Source of the DNA: Streptomyces griseorubiginosus
GTDB taxonomy: Bacteria > Actinomycetota > Actinomycetes > Streptomycetales > Streptomycetaceae
NCBI RefSeq assembly: GCF_001514195.1
Contig: NZ_KQ948737.1
Location: 923,819 to 987,818 of the forward strand
DNA: 64,000 bases
Reading direction: 5' to 3'
Both the position numbers and the translations under genes were made by a program. This document shows, in pieces, positions 9,300 to 18,079 of the stretch; position 1 is the first letter of the stretch; each line of letters opens with the position of its first letter. The notes below the pieces were generated by a model, which was given only the letters and a program-made list of their open reading frames with translations, had not been told where the DNA came from and ran no database searches.

Positions 9300-9329
9300 G
9301 CCGGTCCGGAGGGCGTGCTCCGGACCGGC
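9300..9329 (-). terminator. Intrinsic-type hairpin after the dicarboxylate symporter gene
   Basis: A perfect 12-bp inverted repeat (GCCGGTCCGGAG / CTCCGGACCGGC) with a six-base loop lies 14 bases beyond the stop codon of the minus-strand symporter gene. There is no clear T-run, which is common for Streptomyces terminators. Confidence 0.7.
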
Positions 9330-9342
9330 CGTGCGGGGTGGG

Positions 9343-10797
9343 TCAGCCGGCGGCGGGTACCGGCTCTCGGCCCGCCCCCGCTGCCGCCTTCCGGTCGGCG
9401 TCCTCGGCCTCACCGGCCGCGACCTTCGGGGCCGTGTCCTCGGCGTCCGGAGCGGGCGTCGGTTCGGGCTGCGCACCCGACGGCGTGGAGGTGTACGGGA
9501 GCTCGCCGCGCAGGACGGCCCTGGCGCGTTCCTCGTCGAGTTGCCCCTCCCACTTGGCGACCGCCAGGGTGGCGACGCCGTTGCCGACCACGCTGGTCAG
9601 GGCGCGGGCCTCGGACATGAACCGGTCGATGCCGAAGATCAGGGCCAGCGCGGCGACGGGCACGTGCGGTACGGCGCTGAGGGTGGCCGCCAGGGCGATG
9701 AAGCCGGAACCGGTCACCCCGGCCGCGCCCTTGGAGGTCAGCAGCATGACGGCGAGCATGGACAGCTGCTGGGTGAGGCTGAGGTCGATGCCGAGGGCCT
9801 GGGCGAGGAAGACCGAGCCCATGGTCAGGTAGATGGCGGTGCCGTCGAGGTTGAAGGAGTACCCGGCGGGCAGCGTGATCCCGACGACCGGCTTCGAGGC
9901 GCCGGCGTGCTGGAGCTTGGCCATCATGCGCGGCAGCACCGGCTCGGAGGACGAGGTGCCCAGGACGATCAGCAGCTCCTCCTTGATGTAGCGGAGGAAG
10001 GGCAGCAGGCGCAGGCCGTTGAGGCGCATGACGGTGCCGAGGACGACCAGGACGAAGAACAGGGCGGTGAGCCAGAAGGAGCCGACCAGCAGGAAGAGGT
10101 GGCGCAGGGTGTCCAGGCCGTAGTTGCCGATGGTGAACGCCATGGAGCCGAAGGCGCCGATCGGGGCCAGCCGCATGATCCAGCGGATGAGCGTGAACAG
10201 GACCCTGGAGAGCTTCTCGATGCCCTGGGTGAGCCCCGCGCCCGCCTCGCCGGCTGCGTTGAGACCGAAGCCGAACAGGACCGAGATCAGCAGCACGGGC
10301 AGGATCTCGTGGCCGGTCAGCGCGCTGAGCAGGGTGTCCGGGATCATGGCGAGCAGGAACGCGGAGACGCTCTCGTGGCTCGCGGTCGCCTCCGGCGGCA
10401 GCCCCTTGGTCGACAGGGTCGAGGGGTCGACGTGCAGCCCGCTGCCGGGCTGGACGACGTTCACGACGACCAGTCCGATCACCATGGCGACGGTCGTCAG
10501 GACCTCGAAGTAGATCAGCGCCTTGAGACTGACCCGGCCGACGGCACGGGCGTTGCCCATGGAGGCGATGCCGTGCACCACGGTGCAGAAGATGACGGGC
10601 GCGATCATCATGCGGACCAGCGCGATGAACCCGTCGCCCAGCGGTTTGAGATCGGCTCCGAACGAGGGCCACAGCGCGCCGACGGCGGCCCCGGCCAGAA
10701 CGCCGATCAGGCACTGGACGTAGAGCAGTGACAGCAGACCGCGCAGGCGGCTCGGTGGTGCGTCGACGGTACCCGGGGCGGCGTCGTTGCGGCTCAT
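9343..10797 (-). CDS. dctA: C4-dicarboxylate/cation symporter, DAACS family
   Basis: A 484-residue sodium- or proton-coupled dicarboxylate symporter. Typical DctA segments are visible: LYVQCLIGVLAGAAVGALWP, MMIAPVIFCTVVHGIASMG, the serine-rich GTSSSEPVLPRM loop, GYSFNLDGTAIYLTMG, and GVTGSGFIALAATL. The last roughly 50 residues are a low-complexity Pro/Ala/Glu tail that normal DctA lacks. The start ATG at 10797 overlaps the stop of the upstream isomerase gene (ATGA), so the two are co-translated. That pairing suggests uptake of an organic acid that the isomerase then processes. Confidence 0.9.
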   Translation of the reverse strand: MSRNDAAPGTVDAPPSRLRGLLSLLYVQCLIGVLAGAAVGALWPSFGADLKPLGDGFIALVRMMIAPVIFCTVVHGIASMGNARAVGRVSLKALIYFEVLTTVAMVIGLVVVNVVQPGSGLHVDPSTLSTKGLPPEATASHESVSAFLLAMIPDTLLSALTGHEILPVLLISVLFGFGLNAAGEAGAGLTQGIEKLSRVLFTLIRWIMRLAPIGAFGSMAFTIGNYGLDTLRHLFLLVGSFWLTALFFVLVVLGTVMRLNGLRLLPFLRYIKEELLIVLGTSSSEPVLPRMMAKLQHAGASKPVVGITLPAGYSFNLDGTAIYLTMGSVFLAQALGIDLSLTQQLSMLAVMLLTSKGAAGVTGSGFIALAATLSAVPHVPVAALALIFGIDRFMSEARALTSVVGNGVATLAVAKWEGQLDEERARAVLRGELPYTSTPSGAQPEPTPAPDAEDTAPKVAAGEAEDADRKAAAGAGREPVPAAG

Positions 10798-11912
10798 GCG
10801 GGGCGTCCTTCCAGGACGGGAACGAGGAGTTCGGCTCGGGCGATGCGGCGGGCGGCGCGGTGCAGCAGCACCGTGGGGGACGCGCCCTGCTTCGCGGGGA
10901 CGGCTCGGGCGGTGATGACACCGGCCGGGGTGCCCAGGCGCAGCGTCCCGTCGGCGGTCTGCCGGGCGACGCGGTGGGCGAGGGTGCCGGGGATGGCGGC
11001 AGCGGTGGCCAGGGCTACGGCCGAGGTGAGACCGATCGCCGGGTGCGGCGCGTGCATGGAGACCATGCGCACGGCCAGGTCGTACGCGTCCTGTGGGACG
11101 AGGGTGCCATCGGTGGTGCGGTAGGTGACAGGGCGGGCGACCACTCCGACCTTCGGGACGGCGTGGCTGACGGGGTCGCTCTCCTTGACGAGTCCCATGG
11201 CCAGCGCGGCCTGCCGGCGCAGCACGGTGAGGGCGGGCACCGCCGTGGCGAAGTCGGCGAGGGACTCGGTGCCGTCGAGTCCGAACGCCTTGGCCTCGAA
11301 GAGCGCCGCCGGGGCGCCGGCGTCGACCAGGGAGGCCTCGACGGTGCCGGTGGGCCCGGTCAGCGTGTCCAGGGCGTGGCCGGTCGGCAGGGCCCGGCCG
11401 GTCGACGTGCCGGCGGGGTCCTCGAAGCCGAGGAGCACCGGCACGCCGGGCGCGGCGGTGCCCGGCACCCGGGCCGTCCCCGCGTCGGGGGCCGTCCGCC
11501 CCGGGGTGGGGATGGTGCCGCTGAGCCGGGCTCCCGTGTTGATGTTGAGCATCCGTACGGTGGTCGACTCCGGTGCGAGAGGCACCAGTTGGTGGTGGAC
11601 GGCGTACAGGGCCACGGCGGTGGCGCAGTTGCCGCAGTTGCTGGTCCACTCCACCCGCGCGTCGCCGATGCCGACCTGGGCGAAGGCGTACTCGACGTCG
11701 ACGTCGGGCTTCGTCGAGGTCCGGACGATCGCCGCCTTGGAGGTGGTGGAGGAGGCGCCGCCGACGCCGTCGATCTGGCGGGGGTCCGCGGCGTTGTAGG
11801 CGGCGAGCAGCAGGGTGTCGGCGTCCACGCCGGTCGCCACCACGTCGTGGTGGTCGAAGATCCAGCACTTGCTGGTTCCGCCGCGGATCATCTCGCCCTG
11901 CACACGCAACAC
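10794..11912 (-). CDS. PrpF-family isomerase (methylaconitate isomerase / 4-oxalomesaconate tautomerase-like)
   Basis: A 372-residue protein of the PrpF family, a diaminopimelate-epimerase-like fold. It shows RGGTSKCWIF near the N-terminus, DGVGGASSTTSK, and the SNCGNCATAVALYA motif with the family's cysteines. The GTG at 11912 is preceded at six bases by GAGGAG, so the start is well supported; a longer open frame exists but has no such site. Relatives isomerise 2-methylaconitate, tricarballylate-type acids or 4-oxalomesaconate. Pairing with a dicarboxylate symporter and a divergent LysR regulator suggests catabolism of an imported unsaturated polycarboxylate. Confidence 0.85.
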   Translation of the reverse strand: MLRVQGEMIRGGTSKCWIFDHHDVVATGVDADTLLLAAYNAADPRQIDGVGGASSTTSKAAIVRTSTKPDVDVEYAFAQVGIGDARVEWTSNCGNCATAVALYAVHHQLVPLAPESTTVRMLNINTGARLSGTIPTPGRTAPDAGTARVPGTAAPGVPVLLGFEDPAGTSTGRALPTGHALDTLTGPTGTVEASLVDAGAPAALFEAKAFGLDGTESLADFATAVPALTVLRRQAALAMGLVKESDPVSHAVPKVGVVARPVTYRTTDGTLVPQDAYDLAVRMVSMHAPHPAIGLTSAVALATAAAIPGTLAHRVARQTADGTLRLGTPAGVITARAVPAKQGASPTVLLHRAARRIARAELLVPVLEGRPA

Positions 11913-12044
11913 AACGGACTCCTCAGGGACATCCCGACGGCATCTCCGTGCGGGCTGCGATCCACAGTGGGCGTGGGCAGCGTGAAGTACAATCTCGAAA
12001 ATCTGCATGGGTATTAACCTGAACTGAACGCTGGAGGTGGCGGG

Positions 12045-12971
12045 ATGCTCGACGTCCGGCGCATTCTGCTCTTCACCGAGGTCGCCCGCCGGGGTTCCGT
12101 CACGGCGACCGCACGCGCCCTCAACTACACGCCCTCAGCGGTGTCGCAGCAGGTCAGCCGTCTGGAGGCGGAGGCCGGACAGCCCCTCCTGGAGCGTCAT
12201 GCGCGCGGGGTCACCCTGACCGACGCGGGGCGCGCGCTGGCCGAGCGGGGCGAGCGGATCGAGCGCGAACTGACGGCCGCGGAGAACGAACTCGCCGACT
12301 TCGCGGGACTGCGGGCGGGCACACTCCGCGTCGGAACCTTCCCCACCGTCGGCGCCTCCCTGCTCCCCCGGGCGGTGATCGCCTTCCGTCGCACCCACCC
12401 CGACGTACGACTGACCGTGCGCAGCGCCCGGATCGCGGGACTGTGGGCGATGCTGGAGAACCGCGAGGTCGAGATGTCGCTGATGTGGGACTACGACTGG
12501 AACCGCATCGACCGCGAGGACATCGTGGTCACCTCGCTCGTCGACGACCCTCCGGCGCTCCTCGTCGGCGCGGACCACCCCCTCGCCGGCCGCCCCTCCG
12601 CCGCCCTGGCCGACTTCGCCGAGGACGCCTGGATCACCCGTGCGGAGAACCACCCGGTGGCCGAGGCCCTGGCCCGCAGCTGCCGTACGGCCGGATTCGA
12701 GCCGCAGATCGCCTACGAGGCGCACGACTACCAGGAGGCCCAGGCGATGGTCGCCGCCGGCATCGGCGTCGCCCTCGCCCCCACCCTGGCCCTGGAAGGC
12801 ATCCGCGGCGGCGTCAGCGTCCTGCCGCTGCTGCCCCCCGCCCCGGTGCGCCGCATCCTCCTCGTCCGCATGAGCGACCACGCCCTGACCCCGGCCGCCG
12901 AGGCCTTCGTGACCTTCCTGCGGGACAGCGCGGCGGCGGCCGGGGGCGCGGGCCTGCCGGAGCAGCCCTGA
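12045..12971 (+). CDS. LysR family transcriptional regulator
   Basis: A 308-residue LysR regulator with an N-terminal winged helix (GSVTATARALNYTPSAVSQQ) and a C-terminal effector-binding domain. A GGAGGTGG site precedes the ATG. It is divergent from the PrpF/symporter pair across about 130 bp, the classic layout for a LysR regulator controlling its neighbour in response to the pathway substrate. The next genes downstream belong to an unrelated peptide cluster. Confidence 0.9.
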   Translation: MLDVRRILLFTEVARRGSVTATARALNYTPSAVSQQVSRLEAEAGQPLLERHARGVTLTDAGRALAERGERIERELTAAENELADFAGLRAGTLRVGTFPTVGASLLPRAVIAFRRTHPDVRLTVRSARIAGLWAMLENREVEMSLMWDYDWNRIDREDIVVTSLVDDPPALLVGADHPLAGRPSAALADFAEDAWITRAENHPVAEALARSCRTAGFEPQIAYEAHDYQEAQAMVAAGIGVALAPTLALEGIRGGVSVLPLLPPAPVRRILLVRMSDHALTPAAEAFVTFLRDSAAAAGGAGLPEQP

Positions 12972-13254
12972 CCACCACCGTGTGACGCACCGAGCGCGCA
13001 ACCGCTGTTTCCTCCGAAGAAATGTCGGAAGCGATCAGAATCGGCCGTTTGGCCATTTATGGAGTGGTGGATTCCGTTCCGCTTTCCTCGTTCTCCCGCG
13101 CGAAACCGGTGTTCGGCCTGCCAAACATATGTCTTTTTTCGCTGTTTCTGGCCAACCTTTCCATGCCTTCTGTGGCTTCCCGAAAGATCTCGTTACGCTC
13201 ATTCCGGAGCGCGACGGGGTTGGCCTGGCGCGCCGTATTTTCGAGGGAGAGAAA
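12972..13254 (+). promoter_or_regulatory. Leader and promoter region of the peptide cluster
   Basis: About 280 bases without a convincing gene. The stretch is noticeably richer in A and T than its surroundings (for example CATTTATGG near 13055 and CATATGTCTTTTTTCGC near 13130). It should contain the promoter for the precursor peptide gene, which has the site GAGGGAGA six bases before its ATG. Short open frames here lack ribosome sites and compositional support. I cannot assign a confident -35/-10 pair. Confidence 0.5.
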
Positions 13255-13380
13255 ATGCGCGAGTCGAACGACGAGCAGAAGATCCTCGAGGAGATTGAGG
13301 ACCTCGACTCCCTGGAGGTTCTGGAGGCGGAGGACCTCGACGACAGCGTCGCGTTCCACGCGTTCCGCTTCCGTTCCTAG
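13255..13380 (+). CDS. RiPP precursor peptide, Cys-free, C-terminus AFHAFRFRS
   Basis: A 41-residue peptide starting MRESNDEQKILEEIEDLD. Residues 1-30 form a strongly acidic leader with 14 Asp or Glu and alternating Leu, Ile and Val, ending EAEDLDD. Residues 31-41 (SVAFHAFRFRS) are acid-free and carry three Phe, one His and two Arg. There is no Cys or Thr. The GAGGGAGA site six bases before the ATG is good. It is the first gene of a long run of peptide-modifying enzymes and is separated from them by a strong hairpin, as expected of a highly expressed substrate gene. The leader/core border is inferred from composition. Confidence 0.82.
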   Translation: MRESNDEQKILEEIEDLDSLEVLEAEDLDDSVAFHAFRFRS

Positions 13381-13404
13381 CGCCAACGCCAGTCAGGCAT
13401 GATG

Positions 13405-13440
13405 CCGGTGGGCGGGCCGGGTGGCCGGCCCGCCCACCGG
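13405..13440 (+). terminator. Strong hairpin (attenuator/terminator) between precursor gene and enzyme genes
   Basis: A perfect 16-bp inverted repeat (CCGGTGGGCGGGCCGG / CCGGCCCGCCCACCGG) with a four-base GTGG loop begins 24 bases after the precursor stop. Partial termination or 3'-end protection here would give more precursor mRNA than enzyme mRNA, a common RiPP arrangement. No T-run follows. Confidence 0.8.
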
Positions 13441-13501
13441 CGCGGTGACGTGTTGCGTACAGTGCCCGGCGCGTTCTGCCAGAAAGGTTTCACGGCCCCC
13501 G

Positions 13502-14911
13502 GTGGGAATCTACTTTCGGTTGTTCCGGCATCGTCGTTTCGCCGGACTCTGTTCCGGTCAGATTGTTTCTCTTATTGGTGACGCGTTTTTCCCCATCATT
13601 GTCGTGGTGGCCGCCGCGAAGGCGGGAACTCCCGCGGAGACCATCGGCGCAGTGTTCGCCGCGCGTTTCGTCGCACTGGGGGGTGTCGTCCTCTTCAGCG
13701 GTGCGCTCCTGGATCGATTCGATCCGGTGCGGGCCGCAGTCGTCGCGGACTCCACGCGGGTCGTCGCCCTCGCCGTGCTCGCCATTGCGTGGGACGGCCG
13801 GCTGGACGCCGTCGTCGTCGCCGTCGCCGTGCTCGTCGGTCTGTGCGAGGCGGTGAGCGAACCCGCCCTGCTGGTCATCGCGCCCCGCGTCCTCGACGGG
13901 AGGAGCCCGACGGCCGCGGCCGGGCCCACGGCAGGCCCCGCGCCCGCCGAGGACGCCAAGGACGCCGAAGACGCCGAGGTCACCGCCGCCTACGGACTCC
14001 TGGAAGGCCTGCGCAACGTCTCGGGTATGGTCGGCCCGACGCTGGCCGCCGCCGTGGTGGCCGGGCTCGGCTCGTCCGCCGGCGCCGTCCTCGCCGCGGT
14101 CACCTTCGGACTGTCCGCCGTCGCCACGCGCTGGGCGGGCGCGCACCTCGTCGCGGGTTCCCGGTCCGGCGCACCGGCGCAGAAGCCGGACCCCGCCCGT
14201 GCGGAGCCGGAGACCTCCCGACCCGGTAGCGACGGTCCCGGCGAGCCCGAGCCCGAGCCCTCCCTCCTGCACTCCGCCCTCCAGGGGCTGATCGTCCTGT
14301 GGCGCATCCCCTGGCTGCGCAGTGTGCAACTCCTCGCCGTCATCCATGTGGTGTTCGCCGTCGGCCCCTGGATGGTCGCGCTGCCCGTCTTCCTGGTCGA
14401 GGGCGGTCACAGCGCCACCCTCTACGGATTCGTCCTGGGCGCCTTCGCCATCGGCAACGCCGTCGGAGCCCTGGTCGGCGGCAGGATCGGCGGCCCCCGC
14501 CGAGGCCTGTACGCACTCGCCCTGCTCGCCCTGTACGGCCTGACCGTGCTGGCGCCCGTGGCGAGCGGCTCGCTCGTGCTGCTGACCGTCGCCTTCGTCG
14601 CGGGCGGCATCGGACAACAGGCGTTCGACGTGGCCAAGATGACGGGACTGCGCCGGGACGTCCCCGAGGAACTGCACGGCCGTGCCTTCTCGGCGGACTT
14701 CTTCTTCTCCTTCGCCTCCCTTCCGCTCGGCCAGCTCCTCGGCGCCGCCCTGCTCCGCTTCGCCGACCCTCGCACGATCATGCTGTGGGGCGGCGCCCTC
14801 GTCCTGGTCTCGACCGCTGCCGTGACCCTGCGCCCGGACGTCCGCCGCTTCTCCTCCGCGCCGGCCGCCGCATCCGTGCCCGCCGCGCAGACACCCCTCG
14901 TGGAACGGTGA
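13502..14911 (+). CDS. MFS transporter, probable peptide-cluster exporter
   Basis: A 469-residue major-facilitator protein of about twelve helices. It starts IYFRLFRHRRFAGLCSGQ, the usual opening of the macrolide-efflux/DUF894-like subgroup. A charged Pro/Glu-rich linker sits mid-protein between the two six-helix halves. The GTG at 13502 starts the conserved part; a weak AGAAAGG lies 14 bases before it. It is the first gene after the attenuator hairpin, and the next gene begins four bases after its stop. The likely role is export of, or self-protection against, the mature peptide. Confidence 0.82.
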   Translation: MGIYFRLFRHRRFAGLCSGQIVSLIGDAFFPIIVVVAAAKAGTPAETIGAVFAARFVALGGVVLFSGALLDRFDPVRAAVVADSTRVVALAVLAIAWDGRLDAVVVAVAVLVGLCEAVSEPALLVIAPRVLDGRSPTAAAGPTAGPAPAEDAKDAEDAEVTAAYGLLEGLRNVSGMVGPTLAAAVVAGLGSSAGAVLAAVTFGLSAVATRWAGAHLVAGSRSGAPAQKPDPARAEPETSRPGSDGPGEPEPEPSLLHSALQGLIVLWRIPWLRSVQLLAVIHVVFAVGPWMVALPVFLVEGGHSATLYGFVLGAFAIGNAVGALVGGRIGGPRRGLYALALLALYGLTVLAPVASGSLVLLTVAFVAGGIGQQAFDVAKMTGLRRDVPEELHGRAFSADFFFSFASLPLGQLLGAALLRFADPRTIMLWGGALVLVSTAAVTLRPDVRRFSSAPAAASVPAAQTPLVER

Positions 14912-14915
14912 CCGG

Positions 14916-16160
14916 ATGTCGGTGGACGTCGATCTCTTCGAGGAACACGGCGAGGTTGCGGCACTCTGGCCACACCGCCCTTACCACGGCCGTACGGTCG
15001 TGTGCTTCGACCGCCATCTCGACCTCAAACCCTTGGCGCCGGGGGGCGAGGAGGCGCTGCGCGCCACCGCCGACGGGAACGTCTCCCCGGCCGAGCTGGT
15101 GCGCAGGCTCCCTGTCCGCGGGGTGCCCGGCGCCTTCGGTCTCGACGACTTCTGGTCCGCCGCCGCAGTGGTCGCCGGCCTCACCGACCTGGTGTGGGTG
15201 CCCAGTTGGCGGTCGTACGAGGGCTGGCAGGCGCACGCGGTGGACTCCGTGTCCCTCATCACGACCGGCGGCAGACCGACCCGGCCCAGCACACGGCCGT
15301 GCTGTCTGACGGTCACCCTGTGCGGCGTCAGGCTGGCCGTCGTACCACCCGATCTCCTCGCCGGGCACCTGGACCGGCATGTGCGCACGGACGTCGTGAC
15401 CGACATCGACCTGGACTGGCTGGTCGACGAGCACGGCAGGTTCGAGCACTCCGCGCAGGACCTGGCCGAACTCGTCGGCGTCTGCGGCGGCGAGCTGGCC
15501 GCGATGACCTGGTCGACCCGGTCCGGGTTCCTGCCCTCCGAGTACCGGACCGTGGGAGCGGACGTCGCCGCACGGCTCGGGCTGCGCGCCCGGGAGTCCT
15601 CCTTCCTGCCCGCCACGCCCTGGCCGGAGGACCTGATGCTGCGTGTCCACCAGGGCACCGCGGCCCCCGCGGCCGGACCGGCTGACGAGGAGGGAGGGGT
15701 GGAGCAGGGCATCGCCGTCGCCCTGCACGGCCTGGCGCAGGCCGGTCTCAGTCCCGACCGGGCACAGGAGTGTTTCGAGCAGGCGGCCGGGCACGGCTAC
15801 CACTCCAGCTGGCTCGCCTACAAGATCGGCGCAGCCCGCTATGCCAACGGCGACCATCGCACGGCACGCCAGTACCTGCGGGAGGCCGTCCGCCTCGACC
15901 CGCAGGACACCCTCGGCGCACACGCCCGGATCATGGGTGCCCGAGCCACCCTGCGCCTGGAGGGACCGGCCGCCGCCCTGTCCGAATTCCAGGCTCTCGG
16001 CGCCGAGTTGCCGCTGCGCAGAGGCGTCTGGAAGACGATACGGATGCTTGCCCGCGCCGAGGGCGACATGGACACGGCACGGACCGCCGAGGGCCAACTG
16101 CGGCTGCTGGACCGGCTGTCCGGGCCCGGCGCCGCCGAACCGGAGGTGGAGGGCGCGTGA
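14916..16160 (+). CDS. TPR-containing protein of unknown function in RiPP operon
   Basis: A 414-residue protein. The N-terminal 240 residues match no family I recognise (starting SVDVDLFEEHGEVAALWPH). From about 265 on there is a helical tract resembling tetratricopeptide repeats (ALHGLAQAGLSPDRAQECFE, AYKIGAARYANGDHRTARQY, LEGPAAALSEFQALGAELPL). It starts four bases after the exporter and its stop overlaps the radical SAM start (GTGA). Position and TPRs suggest a scaffold or leader-binding protein for the modification enzymes, but that is inference only. No catalytic motif is visible. Confidence 0.75.
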   Translation: MSVDVDLFEEHGEVAALWPHRPYHGRTVVCFDRHLDLKPLAPGGEEALRATADGNVSPAELVRRLPVRGVPGAFGLDDFWSAAAVVAGLTDLVWVPSWRSYEGWQAHAVDSVSLITTGGRPTRPSTRPCCLTVTLCGVRLAVVPPDLLAGHLDRHVRTDVVTDIDLDWLVDEHGRFEHSAQDLAELVGVCGGELAAMTWSTRSGFLPSEYRTVGADVAARLGLRARESSFLPATPWPEDLMLRVHQGTAAPAAGPADEEGGVEQGIAVALHGLAQAGLSPDRAQECFEQAAGHGYHSSWLAYKIGAARYANGDHRTARQYLREAVRLDPQDTLGAHARIMGARATLRLEGPAAALSEFQALGAELPLRRGVWKTIRMLARAEGDMDTARTAEGQLRLLDRLSGPGAAEPEVEGA

Positions 16161-18079
16161 TCGACGCACTGCTCGTCATGCCACCCGTCAGCGAAGCCGT
16201 GCAGTTCCCCTACCTGGCCCTGCCCCAGCTGACCGCGGCCTGGACCGCCCGCGGCCACACGGTGCGCGCCCTCGACCTCAACCTGGAATACCGCGACGAG
16301 GTGCTGGTGTGCCGCGGTCCGGCCCGGGAGCGTGCGGACGACGCCGCCGCGCGGAGCGCCGGGGACATCTACCGCAACGTCAGCGAGCGCTACCGGTCGG
16401 ATCACGGAGCCCTGCTGCTCAGCACCGCCCGGGACCGCTCCACGGGCTTCGCCCAGGAGACCGCCATCCAGGCGACCGGCCGTTATGTGGCGCAGCAGGC
16501 CGCCCGGGACGGCTGGGTCATCTCCGGGACGCCCCGGCTGGGACAGCTGGACAAACTGGTCGAGGCGGCCCGCGACACCTGGTCGGCGCGCTGGTGCGCC
16601 GGCCGACTGGAGGCGGTGATCGAGGAGGAGCGGCCACGGGTCCTGGCCTTCTCCGTTCCCTTCTTCAGCCAAGTGGTCCCCACCCTCGTCCTGACCACTC
16701 TGCTCAAGCAGCGCCGGCCGGACCTGAGGATCGCGCTCGGTGGGCCGACCGTGCAGATGTGGGCGGCCCTTCTGCTGCGCCGCACCGAGGCTGCCCGCTC
16801 GGTGGACCACTGGTGCCTCGGCCACGGCGAGGACTTCCTCACGAACATCCTGCCGCCGCGATCGGCGGGCGCGGCGGCGTCGGTCCGACAGCCGACTCCC
16901 CTGCCCGCACACGCCGCGGAGGGCCTGCGGGACGCCTTCGTGCTCAACGATCAGCCGATGCCGGACTTCGGGCAGTTCGACTTCGCCGACTACAGCAACC
17001 AGGCCCACCAGTTCCCCTATCGCCTCACCGTCGGCTGCTACTGGGGCAGATGCACGTTCTGCTCGTACGGCAACCGCTACCGCGACGCCCGCGCTTTCCA
17101 GCAGATCCACCCCGACACCGCGGCCGACCACCTGATCGCGCTCTCCGAACGGCTCGGCATCACCGATGTGGCGGTGGCCGACGAGAACACCGGGCTGCGG
17201 CATCTGCTGCGGGTCATGGAGGCGGTACGCCGCAGGGGCGCCGAGCTGACGTTCCGGGTCCGGGCGCGGCTGGAGCCGGAGCTCGCCGACCCCGGGTTCT
17301 GTCGTCGGCTGCGGGAGTCGGGCTGTGTGCAGCTCTCGACGGGATTCGAGACCGCCCGTCAGGAGATCCTCGACTCCCTGGGCAAGGGACAGGACGCGGC
17401 GCACGCCGAACGCGCGGTGCTCAACCTCACCCGTGCGGGCATCGTCACCAACCTGTCTTTCATGGACGGCTATGACCATCCGAACGCCGTCGACGGCTAC
17501 CACGACACCGTCGGTGTGATCCAGCGGCACCCGGCGGAGCTGGGCCTGGACACCATGCAGCTCGTGGTGGCCGAACCCGGCAGCTACCTGTGGGCGCAAC
17601 GGGAGCGGCCCGACGACGAGCCTCTGGTCACCAACGACGGTCTGGCGTTCGCCGCGGGACGGGTGGGTGGAGCGGTCGTGGACGACACCGCGACCGAGGC
17701 CGCCAGGCAGCGACTGCTGCGGATGACCGTCGAGGCGGTCCCGGACGCCGAACGGGCCGGCCGGCCGGACCTGCCGCACCGTGGCGGCGAGCCGCCCTCC
17801 GAGGACCGGGTGGCCCACCGGCGGCCCGCGCCGGGGCCGGCGCCGGCGGCCCGCCCGCGCTTCGCGGTCGCCCTGGAGCAGGTGGGCGGCCGCTGGTTCC
17901 TGGCGGACGTGGCCTGGCCCCGGATGGCGGCCGTGCCTCCTGCCCTCGCCCCCGACCGGGACGGCCGGTTCACGGCGGACGACCCGGCCACCCACCGCTG
18001 GCTGCACCGGATGCTCGACAAACGCCTGCTGGTGCCGGATCCGTCGGCGCCCGACGCCCTCGAAGGGAGGAGTGCGTGA
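16157..18079 (+). CDS. B12-binding radical SAM peptide maturase
   Basis: A 640-residue enzyme. Residues 1 to about 230 look like a cobalamin-binding Rossmann domain (LLVMPPVSEAVQFPYLALPQ, then LRIALGGPTVQMW). The radical SAM core follows, with cluster cysteines at 294, 299 and 302 in GCYWGRCTFCSYG, a CX4CX2C spacing instead of the usual CX3CX2C. A C-terminal extension of about 100 residues ends with an FLADVAWPRM segment that may bind peptide. B12 radical SAM enzymes of RiPP clusters often C-methylate unactivated carbons, though some do other radical chemistry. It starts at a GTG overlapping the previous stop, and its own stop overlaps the MNIO start. Confidence 0.88.
   Translation: MIDALLVMPPVSEAVQFPYLALPQLTAAWTARGHTVRALDLNLEYRDEVLVCRGPARERADDAAARSAGDIYRNVSERYRSDHGALLLSTARDRSTGFAQETAIQATGRYVAQQAARDGWVISGTPRLGQLDKLVEAARDTWSARWCAGRLEAVIEEERPRVLAFSVPFFSQVVPTLVLTTLLKQRRPDLRIALGGPTVQMWAALLLRRTEAARSVDHWCLGHGEDFLTNILPPRSAGAAASVRQPTPLPAHAAEGLRDAFVLNDQPMPDFGQFDFADYSNQAHQFPYRLTVGCYWGRCTFCSYGNRYRDARAFQQIHPDTAADHLIALSERLGITDVAVADENTGLRHLLRVMEAVRRRGAELTFRVRARLEPELADPGFCRRLRESGCVQLSTGFETARQEILDSLGKGQDAAHAERAVLNLTRAGIVTNLSFMDGYDHPNAVDGYHDTVGVIQRHPAELGLDTMQLVVAEPGSYLWAQRERPDDEPLVTNDGLAFAAGRVGGAVVDDTATEAARQRLLRMTVEAVPDAERAGRPDLPHRGGEPPSEDRVAHRRPAPGPAPAARPRFAVALEQVGGRWFLADVAWPRMAAVPPALAPDRDGRFTADDPATHRWLHRMLDKRLLVPDPSAPDALEGRSA

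Noticed and set aside
13022..13402. Longer overlapping frames across the RiPP precursor
   Set aside because: Only the short frame at 13255 has a good ribosome site and a leader/core composition. The others lack both and mix Arg, Ser and Cys as in shadow frames.
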